Shown here piece after piece: positions 1 to 8,374 of a stretch of DNA of 19,110 nt. Within the stretch, counting starts at the first letter, position 1, and every line of letters begins with the position of its first letter. Source of the DNA: Dehalococcoidales bacterium (GTDB taxonomy: Bacteria > Chloroflexota > Dehalococcoidia > Dehalococcoidales > RBG-16-60-22); assembly GCA_030603605.1 (NCBI GenBank), contig JAUVXN010000015.1, forward strand, positions 1 through 19,110. Direction: 5' to 3'. Position numbers and translations under genes: made by a program. A model generated the notes under the pieces. That model saw only the letters and a list, made by a program, of their open reading frames with translations, was not told the origin of the DNA and made no database searches.

Positions 1-2
1 CT

Positions 3-827
3 ATGAAGGCGGCTAAGGTTGTAGTAAGCTTGATGCTGGTATTGATAGCCGGGTTAACGGCTACTGGTTATGCTTCGGCAACTCCATCGGCAGGTTTCCG
101 TGAGATAAATGGTGACATATTTGATGACTGGGGAATAAGCAGAACCAGAGCCGCCGGTGAAGACGGCTTTTACCAGATATCCAGGACAGGGTTTCGTCCG
201 GTTATAGCCTTTGAGAGCCTGGGGGAAGAGGTCAACTCGGCCTACAGTATGGGTGAGCAGATGGCTGATAAATACCCGGACCAACTACAAAGAGCCGAGA
301 AGATATTTTACTTTGTGCGGGATAGAGTAAACTATACCGCAGATATAGACCAGTTTAAGCATGATGAGTTTGCCCAAAATGCCGATGAGTTAGCGGCTAC
401 TATCCAACAGAATGGAGTTGCGCATGGTGATTGTGAAGATAGTGCTGTATTACTGGCCGTTATGTATAAAGGTGCCGGGTACCGCTCATCTATAATAGTC
501 GGCGAGGGTCATACCGCTGCCCTGGTTTACCTGCCCGAGTATAAAAAGGCTTCAGTTTTTGAGCTGGGGGGTGAGTCAGGCTGGGTGTGGGCAGAGGCAA
601 CAGGTAAAAACAACCCATTTGGGTGGGTACCTAAAGAGTTTATTAATGTTGAGTTAGCCGCCTACGAAGTATCCGAAGAGGCAATAGCCCCAGCCAAAAA
701 AACCACCGCACCGGCAACTGCGGTTACCAAAACTGGCGGGGGCAGCTCATCCCTCCCGTTTCCGTTCTTTGGCATAATTGGTATACTGTGGTTTTTGTCC
801 ATGTTTAGAAGAAGACGCGCCCGCTAA
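3..827 (+). CDS. Secreted transglutaminase-like protein with C-terminal membrane anchor
   Basis: A 274-residue exported protein. Residues 1-26 form a signal peptide (MKAAK, then a hydrophobic core ending at ASA). The middle matches the transglutaminase/cysteine-protease-like fold: HGDCEDSA (Cys144 as nucleophile) and GEGHTAALV (His170). The third triad position falls at WAEAT (Glu198), where family members usually carry Asp. The C-terminal part has an Ala/Thr/Pro-rich linker, GGGSSS, a hydrophobic helix (about 251-268) and a final RRRRAR, so the protein is probably anchored with its catalytic domain outside. The linker, hydrophobic stretch and basic tail also resemble a protein-sorting tail, but I cannot name a known class. 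The substrate is unknown; cleavage or cross-linking of surface protein or peptidoglycan are possibilities only. The ATG is at position 3, so upstream signals lie outside the window. Confidence 0.75.
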   Translation: MKAAKVVVSLMLVLIAGLTATGYASATPSAGFREINGDIFDDWGISRTRAAGEDGFYQISRTGFRPVIAFESLGEEVNSAYSMGEQMADKYPDQLQRAEKIFYFVRDRVNYTADIDQFKHDEFAQNADELAATIQQNGVAHGDCEDSAVLLAVMYKGAGYRSSIIVGEGHTAALVYLPEYKKASVFELGGESGWVWAEATGKNNPFGWVPKEFINVELAAYEVSEEAIAPAKKTTAPATAVTKTGGGSSSLPFPFFGIIGILWFLSMFRRRRAR

Positions 828-839
828 AGCCCGGCCAAC

Positions 840-869
840 TTGCCGTGTCCACTTAACTGTGAGTATAAT
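840..869 (+). promoter_or_regulatory. Promoter upstream of the EF-G-like gene
   Basis: TTGCCG at 840-845 and a perfect TATAAT at 864-869 are separated by 18 nt. The expected start of transcription is near 876, giving a leader of about 30 nt with a weak purine-rich ribosome site (AGAGAGTAGG) before the ATG at 905. It is a sequence match only. Confidence 0.45.
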
Positions 870-904
870 AGTGCCGAATAATCTCTAGAGAGTAGGTAAT
901 TTAT

Positions 905-2962
905 ATGCAGCAATACGGACTGGAGAATATCAGGAATACCGTTTTATTGTCCCACGCTGGTGCCGGCAAGACATCAGCCACGGAAGCAATTTTGTTTACT
1001 GCCGGAGCAATTAACCGATTAGGTAAGGTTGATGATGGCTCCAGCACCTCGGATTATGACCCTGATGAAGTAAAGCGGAAGATTAGTATTAACCTGTCTC
1101 TCCTTCCCTGCCAGTGGCGGGAGGCTAAGTTCAACCTTATTGATACCCCCGGTTATTCTGATTTCGTCGCTGAGGTTAGAGCGGCGATACGGGTTAGTGA
1201 AGGAGCAATAATTGTGGCCTGTGCTGCCTCTGGTGTTGAAGTTGGTACCGAACAGGTGTGGGAGTACTGCGAGGAGGCTAAGCTGCCCCGCCTTATCTTC
1301 GTTAATAAGATGGACCGCGAAAATGCCGATTTCTACCGGACCATGGAAGAAGTCCAGTCTAAGTTCGGTCGTAGATGCCTGCCAGTGCAGTTACCTGTAG
1401 GTGCCCATAATAATTTCCAGGGGATAATTGACCTGTTGACAATGAAAAGCCATATTGGTTCTCCGGCGAAGGAGTCGGAGATACCATCATCACTACAAAC
1501 TCAGGTCGATTCCTTTCGGGAGAAGCTGGTGGAGGCAGTGGCTGAAGTTGATGATAGGCTCATTGAGAAGTATCTGGGTGGTGAGGAACTCAGCCTGGAG
1601 GAGCTTAAAACAGGCTTGCGACAGGCAACGGTAAGTGGCAGTATTGTACCCGTCTTAGCCGGCTCGGCACTGCAAAATGTAGGGGTTAACTGGCTGCTGG
1701 ATGCGGTTTATGACTATCTACCATCGCCTAAGGAGCGGGAAGCAATTATTACTACTGATTCAGCCGAGCAGAGGATTGAGCCAAGCCAGGAGGCTCCTTT
1801 AGCTGCCCTGGTATTTAAGACCAGTGCTGACCCGTATGTCGGTAAACTTACCTACTTTCGGGTTTACAACGGCGCGATTGATAGCAATTCTCAGGTGTGG
1901 AATGCGACACGAGGTGGGACAGAGCGGATAGGTCAGCTATTTATGCTGAGGGGCAAGGCTCAGGAACCAGTGTCTCAAATCAGCGCCGGAGACATAGGAG
2001 CCGTAGCCAAATTGAGCCTAACCAGCACCGGTGATACATTATGCCATCAGGACAAGCCATTGAAAATTGCCCCTATCCTGTTTCCTGAGCCCATTTTTGG
2101 CGAGGCGGTTTATCCCAAAACCAAGGCCGACCTGGACAAGCTGGGAGAAGCATTATCCAGGTCAGCTGAGGAAGACCCTACTCTTCGTGTGCACAGGGAG
2201 GCTGATACCGGTGAGACCATTCTATATGGACTTGGTGAGACCCACGTTGAAGTGGCGGCAGACAAGATGCAGCGTAAATTTGGCGTGGGGGTGAAGTTAG
2301 AAACCCCCAAGGTTCCATATAAAGAGACCATTATTGCGTCAGCTAAAGCTGAGTATAAGCACAAAAAGCAAACCGGAGGACACGGGCAGTACGGTCATGT
2401 TTTCCTGGAGTTGGAGCCTTTGCCACGTGGTAGCGGCCATGAGTTTGCCAAAAAGATAGTAGGTGGTGCCATACCCAAAAATTATATCCCGGCAGTAGAA
2501 AAGGGGGTCAATGAGGCGATTCAAGATGGGGTGCTGGCTCACTACCCGGTGGTGGACATAAAGACAACTTTGTATGATGGGAGCTTTCACCCTGTCGATT
2601 CTTCAGAAATATGCTTCAAGATTGCCGGGGCACAGGCGCTGAAGAAGGGATTATCAGAAGCCCAGCCGATTCTATTAGAACCGATAATGAACATAAAGAT
2701 AACCGTTCCTGGTGACCTCACTGGGGATATTATTGGCGACCTTAATACCAAGCGAGCTCGGGTGGCGGGGATGAATCCCATGGGTGATACCAATGTTATT
2801 GAGGCTCAAGTGCCACTGGCTGAGGTTCTGCGCTATGCAATTGACCTGAAGTCAATGTCCCAAGGAAGAGGGAGTTATACGCTGGAGTCCAGCCACTATG
2901 AAGAGGTGCCGGCTCACCTCACGCAGAAGATTATTGCTGAGAGACAGGCTGAGAAGGCCTAG
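905..2962 (+). CDS. fusA: Elongation factor G-like translational GTPase (EF-G2 type paralogue)
   Basis: A 685-residue protein, close to EF-G length (about 690-700). G1 is HAGAGKT (17-23), G3 is DTPG (80-83) and G4 is NKMD (134-137); a GSALQNVGV segment fits G5. Domain II follows at about 295-385, then domains III to V. The domain IV tip loop DGSFHPVDSSE (558-568) keeps the EF-G pattern that enters the decoding centre, including His562. The P-loop (AGAGKT in place of the canonical IDAGKT) and switch I (DEVKRKISI in place of the usual RGITI) mark it as the divergent EF-G-like class found beside a canonical EF-G in several bacteria. Translocation or a specialised ribosome role is inferred from the family. 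It is monocistronic, lies far from any rpsL/rpsG, and converges on the ABC permease gene with 6 nt between stops. The symbol is the family symbol; orthology to canonical fusA is not implied. Confidence 0.85.
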   Translation: MQQYGLENIRNTVLLSHAGAGKTSATEAILFTAGAINRLGKVDDGSSTSDYDPDEVKRKISINLSLLPCQWREAKFNLIDTPGYSDFVAEVRAAIRVSEGAIIVACAASGVEVGTEQVWEYCEEAKLPRLIFVNKMDRENADFYRTMEEVQSKFGRRCLPVQLPVGAHNNFQGIIDLLTMKSHIGSPAKESEIPSSLQTQVDSFREKLVEAVAEVDDRLIEKYLGGEELSLEELKTGLRQATVSGSIVPVLAGSALQNVGVNWLLDAVYDYLPSPKEREAIITTDSAEQRIEPSQEAPLAALVFKTSADPYVGKLTYFRVYNGAIDSNSQVWNATRGGTERIGQLFMLRGKAQEPVSQISAGDIGAVAKLSLTSTGDTLCHQDKPLKIAPILFPEPIFGEAVYPKTKADLDKLGEALSRSAEEDPTLRVHREADTGETILYGLGETHVEVAADKMQRKFGVGVKLETPKVPYKETIIASAKAEYKHKKQTGGHGQYGHVFLELEPLPRGSGHEFAKKIVGGAIPKNYIPAVEKGVNEAIQDGVLAHYPVVDIKTTLYDGSFHPVDSSEICFKIAGAQALKKGLSEAQPILLEPIMNIKITVPGDLTGDIIGDLNTKRARVAGMNPMGDTNVIEAQVPLAEVLRYAIDLKSMSQGRGSYTLESSHYEEVPAHLTQKIIAERQAEKA

Positions 2963-2973
2963 TCTATACTAGG
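2958..2973. terminator. Small palindrome spanning two convergent stop codons
   Basis: CCTAGT (2958-2963) and ACTAGG (2968-2973) form a 6-bp stem with a 4-nt loop. It covers the stop codons of both the EF-G-like gene and the facing ABC-2 permease gene. There is no good U-tract on either side, so a terminator role is only a possibility. Confidence 0.2.
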
Positions 2974-3895
2974 TAGCTCTTATTTCCTGTTTCATAAAGA
3001 GCACATAACTGATAGCAAAGCAGATAGCGCTCAGGCTTACCAAGCTGGTAATGTGAGGCCAGATGAGGAGGAGACTCTGACCTAGAGAGAGGGGGTTGGG
3101 CAACATATAGGCCGCCTGGCTTTGGGTTACTACCCCAAAGCTTCCCACTACTACTGGAAGGAGCAGCGCAGTAGTCGCCTCAGAAAACAGCGTGTTCGGT
3201 GAAAACCGCAGCAGCATTTGGCGCAATTCAGTGTTGCGAATTATTTCTGCTGCAGAGCCATCAGCGGTAGGAACCAGAGCATTAGCTATCGCCGGAGCTA
3301 TCAACAGGATAAAGATGCTAAAGAATAGCCATAAAGCGAGCGAAATCAACAGAGAGGCAGCTACTCTACGAAGTAATACGGAGAAAAGTATAGCTAGCCC
3401 CATCCAGAAGGCTCCGAAAATAATGGTGAGAAAGAGATAGATAAAAAGCCTGATGATTTCTTCGGCGGTTGGCGGCACACCAATCATGCTCAGACCATAG
3501 CCCGAAACCAGCAGTAGCATGGTGCCTACCATGATAGACAAAGTAACTACACCCGCCAGAAATTTCCCGTTGATGAGACTATCCCTGAAGACAGGTTGAG
3601 ATAGAATGCGGCTTAGCGTACCACCGGTGCGCTCGCTGTTTATAGCATCAAAACCCAAGGCTATGCCGATTATGGGAACCAGAAGAACGGTGAGGGTAAC
3701 AAGTGACGGGATTGCGTTTCCCGAAGTAGTAAAGAGTCCCAGAAAGACAAATCCTTCTGGCAGGTTTGCCCCACGAATGCCTTGGGAAGCAGCGACAAGT
3801 CCCGCAGCACTAGCAAACAATATCAGTATAAACAATACGATAAATCTTATACTGGTAAAATAATCAGCCAGCTCTTTACGTAAGATAGCTCTCAT
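2969..3895 (-). CDS. ABC-2 type transporter permease
   Basis: A 308-residue integral membrane protein with about six hydrophobic helices (roughly 17-37, 61-82, 112-135, 147-172, 178-202, 281-301). The segment INSERTGGTLSRILSQP after helix 2 is the conserved cytoplasmic motif of the NosY-like ABC-2 permease group. It should form the membrane channel for the ATPase encoded just upstream: that stop codon lies 3 nt before this ATG, and the SD-like AAGGTTGA sits in the end of the ATPase gene. It is third in a unit of NEW3-domain protein, ATPase and permease. The permease may work as a homodimer, since only one is encoded. The cargo is unknown. Confidence 0.85.
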   Translation of the reverse strand: MRAILRKELADYFTSIRFIVLFILILFASAAGLVAASQGIRGANLPEGFVFLGLFTTSGNAIPSLVTLTVLLVPIIGIALGFDAINSERTGGTLSRILSQPVFRDSLINGKFLAGVVTLSIMVGTMLLLVSGYGLSMIGVPPTAEEIIRLFIYLFLTIIFGAFWMGLAILFSVLLRRVAASLLISLALWLFFSIFILLIAPAIANALVPTADGSAAEIIRNTELRQMLLRFSPNTLFSEATTALLLPVVVGSFGVVTQSQAAYMLPNPLSLGQSLLLIWPHITSLVSLSAICFAISYVLFMKQEIRAT

Positions 3896-3898
3896 ATA

Positions 3899-4834
3899 TC
3901 AACCTTCACGAAAGTACTTCATATAGATATCATCCAGCGAAAATTCCTGGACTTTCATTTGAATTAGTGGGAAATCGTTTTGCACCACTGCTTTAGATAT
4001 TGCCGCCCGCAAGTCGGAAGCAGTGCCTATTTGAAGTACATTGTCCTTGGCTTCTACCTTTATTACTCCCTTAATCCCTTTGATAGCATCTACGAGCTGA
4101 GGAGTTGGCTGGACGGTTTCAACCTCTATTATATAGCGCCCACCGGCCAGAGCCTCCCTGCCAAGTTCATCTATAGAACCCTCGATTACCATTTTGCCTT
4201 TAGATAGTATGCCGATGCTGTGGCACACCCTCTGCACCTGGTATAATTGGTGCGAAGACAACACTACGGTTGTCTCCATCTTCGCTAGATTAGCTATCAG
4301 GTCAAGTATCTGATTAATCCCCTTCGGGTCAAGTCCAGCCGTCGGCTCATCAAAGAAGACCACCTTTGGTTTTTTGATTAATACATCAGCTATTCCCAGG
4401 CGCTGTTTCATTCCACGGGAGAATTTGCCCACAGCCAGATTGGTTTCCTTAATAAGACCTACTGCCTCCAGCGCCTCGTCGGCTCTACTATTAGCCTCGG
4501 CATAGCTGATATTATTTAGCTCAGCAATAAACGTCAGGTTTTCCCTGGCGGTGAGGTTATCATAGAAGCCTACCTTTTCGGGAAGATAACCTACCAGGCG
4601 TTTTACCTTAAGTGGCTCCCTGGTTGGGTTAAATCCGAAGACCAGGGCAGTACCGGATGCTGGCTCAGTTAGTCCCAGCAGCATAAGAATGGTAGTGGTT
4701 TTACCGGCACCATTGGGACCAAGCAAGCCGAATACCTCGTTCTCTTTAATGTGCAGATTGAGGCTATCAACTACGGTAACTCCGTCATACCTTTTAGTCA
4801 GGTCTTGTGTCTCTATGGCAAATTCTTCACTCAT
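3899..4834 (-). CDS. ABC transporter ATP-binding protein
   Basis: A 311-residue ABC ATPase. Walker A is GPNGAGKT (39-46), the signature motif is FSRGMKQ (138-144, with SRGMK in place of the usual SGGMK), Walker B and D-loop are VVFFDEPTAGLDP (158-170), and the H-loop is SSHQ (His195). About 100 residues follow the nucleotide-binding domain, as in exporter-type ATPases that pair with ABC-2 permeases. It starts 3 nt after the NEW3-domain gene and ends 3 nt before the permease gene, so the three are very probably co-transcribed and translationally coupled. It powers export of an unknown substrate from the cytoplasmic face of the membrane. Confidence 0.9.
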   Translation of the reverse strand: MSEEFAIETQDLTKRYDGVTVVDSLNLHIKENEVFGLLGPNGAGKTTTILMLLGLTEPASGTALVFGFNPTREPLKVKRLVGYLPEKVGFYDNLTARENLTFIAELNNISYAEANSRADEALEAVGLIKETNLAVGKFSRGMKQRLGIADVLIKKPKVVFFDEPTAGLDPKGINQILDLIANLAKMETTVVLSSHQLYQVQRVCHSIGILSKGKMVIEGSIDELGREALAGGRYIIEVETVQPTPQLVDAIKGIKGVIKVEAKDNVLQIGTASDLRAAISKAVVQNDFPLIQMKVQEFSLDDIYMKYFREG

Positions 4835-4837
4835 TGA

Positions 4838-6046
4838 CTACCGCCGGCTAAATCGCATAAAAATGACAACTAAGGCAACAATGACTACCAATATGATTGC
4901 TACCCCAACCCATCCCCAGATGGTCGGGGTTTCTACGGTAACCCTGAGAGCAAGCTTCTCAGACGAAATTTGCGTTCCCGAGGCTCGGATGGTAACCATG
5001 TAATCTCCAGCTATAGTTTCTGGCGGGGGTTTTATATTAACATCTATTGTTTGACTATCAATAGCCTCCAGTAAATCTGCCTTTTCCGGCGTGAACTCGA
5101 TTGTCCAACCCTGAGGCTTATCCGAAGAGAAGTTGATATTATCAATAGCTGCCGTACCCAGGTTCCCTAATTCTACCGAGAAGTAGTTATCCTTGCCGGC
5201 TTCAGCTTTAGTGTCATATCGCTCTCCAGACGGGACCAAAGCCAGAAAATATCTAGCCGTTATTACCGCCTTAACCTCAACGGAGTCCTTCAGCTCACCG
5301 GATTCTACTTCAAAGGTTACCTTGTATTCTCCAGGCTCAGGCAATGGCCAGAAGGGGGGACTAACGACGACCCTTGTCCTTTCGCCGTAGGCAATTCCCG
5401 GCTTAAGGCTGATAGCCGATATCTTTTTTTCCTTTTCATAACGTGGAGTCATGTATGCTTCCCAATCCTGTGGCACTATAGCTCGCAGCTCAAAGTCACG
5501 GGATTCACCTGTTACCCCACCCGCACCGGTGAACCTGTACTCTACTTCAAACGCAAACTCCTCTCCAGCAATAGCCTCTAACTTGGAATAGACAGCCATC
5601 ACCTCAACCTTTTCCTCAAAGACAGGAGCTGACAAGGTAACCCGGATATCAATCTCCTCGGCTGAAGCCTGCGCTCCCGAGGCGCGGAGGGTAACCATGT
5701 AATCCCCGACTTCAGTTACTGACGGCGACGCTATGGTCACATCTATGGTTTCTCTATCCAAAGCCCCCAGCAAATCCAGTTTCTCCGGTGAAAACTCGAC
5801 TGCCCAACCATAAGGGAGGTCTGCAGAGAAGGTAATATTATCAACAGAGGCTGTGCCCAAATTTTCTACATCTACCGGAAAGTGCTTACCGGTGCCGGCT
5901 CTGGCTTCAGTGTTATAGCGTCCCAAAGAGGGGGCAATGGTCAGAGAATATGAGGGCTCTTCTTCCTCCTGGGCCAAGACAGCACCGAGCGGGTAAATAG
6001 CCATTAGACTCACTAGCAAAAGGCAGATTATTCTCACTATTTTCAT
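4838..6046 (-). CDS. Secreted, membrane-anchored protein with duplicated NEW3-like domains
   Basis: A 402-residue protein. Residues 1-25 are a signal peptide ending ...VLAQ and 375-397 are a transmembrane helix followed by RFSRR, so the bulk lies outside. The ectodomain holds two clearly homologous beta-rich repeats, about 32-138 and 264-372. Shared features are APSLGRYNTEA versus VPSGERYDTKA, NLGTASVDNI versus NLGTAAIDNI, GW-EF-PEK-DLL, and GDYMVT-RASG. A different beta domain sits between them at about 141-262. The pattern matches the NEW3 (NPCBM-associated) family often encoded with ABC-2 exporters in Chloroflexota and archaea. It is first in the unit, with a good SD (GAGGTGA) about 7 nt before the ATG. 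It may be an external accessory subunit or substrate-binding part of the ABC system; that role is inferred only from context. Confidence 0.75.
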   Translation of the reverse strand: MKIVRIICLLLVSLMAIYPLGAVLAQEEEEPSYSLTIAPSLGRYNTEARAGTGKHFPVDVENLGTASVDNITFSADLPYGWAVEFSPEKLDLLGALDRETIDVTIASPSVTEVGDYMVTLRASGAQASAEEIDIRVTLSAPVFEEKVEVMAVYSKLEAIAGEEFAFEVEYRFTGAGGVTGESRDFELRAIVPQDWEAYMTPRYEKEKKISAISLKPGIAYGERTRVVVSPPFWPLPEPGEYKVTFEVESGELKDSVEVKAVITARYFLALVPSGERYDTKAEAGKDNYFSVELGNLGTAAIDNINFSSDKPQGWTIEFTPEKADLLEAIDSQTIDVNIKPPPETIAGDYMVTIRASGTQISSEKLALRVTVETPTIWGWVGVAIILVVIVALVVIFMRFSRR

Positions 6047-6149
6047 TGTTTCGTCACCTCGCCAAAACTTTTTTGGAATTTAGCATACGACCAATAATGA
6101 TACCACAGTTCAATATTAAAATTCAACACCCCTTCCTTTTATCTTTTAA

Positions 6150-6337
6150 TAACCTATCCCCCTGACCCCCTTCCCTTATTAAGGGAAGGGGGAGTGTTGG
6201 GAAGAGAGGGACTTCGCCCCTCTCTTAAAATCTCTCCCCCTCTCTCCCCTTTCAAGGAGAGGCTCTGCCCTTAAGGGCTTTAGCACAGAGGCGGATAAAG
6301 GTCCTTCGGCTGAAGGACTCTTCGAGGGGTGAGGTCA
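6150..6337. repeat. Hairpin-rich repeat element, copy 1 (gap between NEW3-domain gene and prmC)
   Basis: The gap 6047-6389 contains a chain of hairpins: CCCCCTTCCCTTA with TAAGGGAAGGGGG (near 6166-6192), AAGAGAGGG with CCCTCTCTT around ACTTCGC, CTCTCC with GGAGAG, GCCCTTAAGGGC, and GTCCTTC-ggct-GAAGGAC (from 6301). Positions 6300-6337 are identical over 38 nt to 8588-8625 of copy 2. A left terminal repeat matching GAGGGGTGAGGTCA is not found here, so this copy looks truncated or decayed at its left end. On the minus strand the GTCCTTC hairpin lies about 70 nt past the prmC stop and is followed by CTTTATC, so it could help end prfA-prmC transcription. The remaining part, 6047-6149, is the leader and probable promoter region of the NEW3-domain gene, in which I see no convincing -35/-10 pair. 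Confidence 0.7.
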
Positions 6338-6389
6338 ATAAACAATCTCAGGTAAAATTCAGTCGATTTAATTTATCATCATGCTAGTT

Positions 6390-7229
6390 TTAGGTCAAGC
6401 ATAGGCTTACCACCCGCTCCATACCACTCAGGTCCGAGGCGACCTCAATTCTAGCCGAGGGGAAAAGGCTATACAAAGAGCTGGTTACCGCTTCCCTCTG
6501 CCCCTGCCCGATCTCTAAAAGTAAGCAGCCCTGGGGACTAAGCTTGCTGCCTGCCTGCTGGCATAGCCGGTGTATTTTTTCCAGTCCTTCCGGGCCACCA
6601 TTTAGTGCTAATATTGGCTCGAAACTGACCGGACCAGTTAGGGGCAATTCTGATTCTCTGACATAAGGCAGGTTGGCGACTATAAGGTCAACGGGCCCAG
6701 GCAGAGGGTCAAGCATATCGCCCTGTAGAAGACAAATTCTGTTGGCTACGCCGTGCTTCTGACAGTTAAATAAGGCGCCTTTGAGCGCCGGGGCTGATAT
6801 ATCGCTAGCATAAATTTTAGCTTCGGGCAAGTTTAGTGCCAGGCTGATGGCAATAGCTCCACAGCCAGTGCCAATTTCAGCAATAGTAGATATATTGCGA
6901 TGGTGAGCCAAGTTGAGAGCCTTTTCCACCAGTAGCTCGCTTTCCGGTCGGGGGACGAGAACACCGGGAGCAACATAGAAATCAAAGCCATAAAACTCAC
7001 GATGCCCGGTTATGTAGGCGCTGGGCTCACCATTTAGACGGCGTTTAACCAGACGCCAGAAGGCTCCCTCTTGCTTCGGGCTTAGCTCACGGCTGATGTC
7101 CAGGTATAGCTGAACTCGGCTTATCTTCAGCGCATGTCTTAACAGTAGTTCGCTTTCTAGAGCAGCATCTTCAATGTTATTAGCTGCAAGGAGCCCTCGA
7201 GCCTGACTAAGAGCCTGTTTCAGGGTCAC
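6390..7229 (-). CDS. prmC: Peptide chain release factor N5-glutamine methyltransferase
   Basis: A 279-residue SAM-dependent methyltransferase that methylates the Gln of the GGQ motif in release factors, raising termination efficiency. The N-terminal helical domain (about 1-85) is followed by the Rossmann domain with the SAM loop [15 protein letters not shown] (118-132). The active-site motif is NLPYV (186-190), which binds the substrate glutamine amide; the textbook motif is NPPY, and here only the first Pro is replaced. It starts at GTG, overlapping the prfA stop codon by 4 nt (GTGA, 7226-7229), so translation is coupled to its substrate protein RF1. Length is normal for the family (about 280). 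Confidence 0.93.
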   Translation of the reverse strand: MTLKQALSQARGLLAANNIEDAALESELLLRHALKISRVQLYLDISRELSPKQEGAFWRLVKRRLNGEPSAYITGHREFYGFDFYVAPGVLVPRPESELLVEKALNLAHHRNISTIAEIGTGCGAIAISLALNLPEAKIYASDISAPALKGALFNCQKHGVANRICLLQGDMLDPLPGPVDLIVANLPYVRESELPLTGPVSFEPILALNGGPEGLEKIHRLCQQAGSKLSPQGCLLLEIGQGQREAVTSSLYSLFPSARIEVASDLSGMERVVSLCLT

Positions 7230-8296
7230 GCCATCTGTTCCTCTAGTTGCTTCGCCTGATAACTAGTGGCTAGAGCATCAATAAGTTCGTCAAGCTCTCC
7301 TTCCAAGATTCGGGGCAGGTTACGAAGGGTCAGACCGATACGGTGGTCGGAAACACGGTCCTGAGGAAAATTGTAAGTTCGTATCTTCTCAGCGCGGTCG
7401 CCAGTGCCTACCTGGGAGCGCCGCTCCCTGGTTATTTTCTCTTCCTGCTGGCGCCGCTCAATATCCAGAAGTCGGCTTCGCAGCACTGACATCGCCTTTA
7501 TCTTGTTCTGTAATTGTGAGCGCTCATCTTGACAGGTGGTTACTATGCCTGTAGGCAAGTGGGTGATGCGGACGGCGGTGGCTACCTTATTTACGTTCTG
7601 TCCCCCGGCGCCACCACTGTGGAAGATGTCAATTTTCAGGTCATCAGGATTGATAGCTATATCTACTTCCTCAGCCTTGGGCAGAACGGCTACCGTAGCT
7701 GTTGAGGTATGGATTCTACCCGAAGATTCCGTAGTAGGCACTCGCTGTACCCGATGAACTCCACTTTCATACTTCAGTCGGCTGAAAGCTCCCTTACCTT
7801 TTATTTCAAATATGATTTCCTTAAAGCCACCGATGCCGCTTTCATTAAGATTAATGATGTCTAGTCCCCAACCTTTGGCCTGAGCGTAGCGACTATACAT
7901 GCGAAAGAGGTCGGCAGAAAACAGTCCGGCTTCATCACCACCAGCCCCGGCCCGGATTTCCATAATGATGTCTCTTTTCTCATTAGGGTCTTTAGGTAAG
8001 AGAGCGAGCTTGAGTTCCCGAAGCAGATGGTCTAATTGTGTCTCAAGGCTTTCTACCTCTTGCTTGACCAGAGCTGCCATATCTTCATCCAGTCCACCGC
8101 CTAGCATCGCTCTTGTTTCTTCCAGCGACTTGGCGGTTGCTCTATATCCCCGGTACTTTGTTACCACGTCCTCAATACTGGCTCTCTCCCGAGCCAAGAC
8201 CTGCAATTGCTTCAGGTCAGAGGCTACCTCGGGCGCAGCCATCTGCTCATCCAGTTCCTGATAACGCTTTTCTATTCTTTCCAATCTGTCCAGCAT
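7226..8296 (-). CDS. prfA: Peptide chain release factor 1
   Basis: A 356-residue class I release factor, full length. It reads UAA and UAG and triggers peptide release. The tripeptide anticodon region is RVPTTES (185-191): PTT (187-189) sits where E. coli RF1 has PAT, and RF2 would have SPF. The catalytic GGQ is at 231-233 within [11 protein letters not shown]. The start is [12 protein letters not shown], typical of RF1, with a GGAG just before the ATG. It is followed without a gap by prmC, which modifies Gln233. A promoter lies 20 nt upstream of the start codon, next to repeat copy 2. An rpmE gene, often found with this pair, is not present here. Confidence 0.97.
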   Translation of the reverse strand: MLDRLERIEKRYQELDEQMAAPEVASDLKQLQVLARERASIEDVVTKYRGYRATAKSLEETRAMLGGGLDEDMAALVKQEVESLETQLDHLLRELKLALLPKDPNEKRDIIMEIRAGAGGDEAGLFSADLFRMYSRYAQAKGWGLDIINLNESGIGGFKEIIFEIKGKGAFSRLKYESGVHRVQRVPTTESSGRIHTSTATVAVLPKAEEVDIAINPDDLKIDIFHSGGAGGQNVNKVATAVRITHLPTGIVTTCQDERSQLQNKIKAMSVLRSRLLDIERRQQEEKITRERRSQVGTGDRAEKIRTYNFPQDRVSDHRIGLTLRNLPRILEGELDELIDALATSYQAKQLEEQMA

Positions 8297-8316
8297 AACT
8301 CCACTACCTCACTCGT

Positions 8317-8345
8317 ATTATATCACAGCCCTAGCTAGCGCTCAA
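8317..8345 (-). promoter_or_regulatory. prfA: Promoter of prfA-prmC
   Basis: On the minus strand TTGAGC (8345-8340) and a perfect TATAAT (8322-8317) are separated by 17 nt. The expected start is close to 8311, leaving a short leader with GAGGT and GGAG before the prfA ATG. Repeat copy 2 begins about 30 nt upstream of the -35 box. Confidence 0.55.
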
Positions 8346-8374
8346 AGAAGGTCACCTGAGGTAAGGTTATTTAT

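Noticed and set aside
7899..8298. Open frames on the plus strand opposite prfA
   Set aside because: Ser/Pro-rich shadows of a fully conserved release factor gene; no independent evidence.
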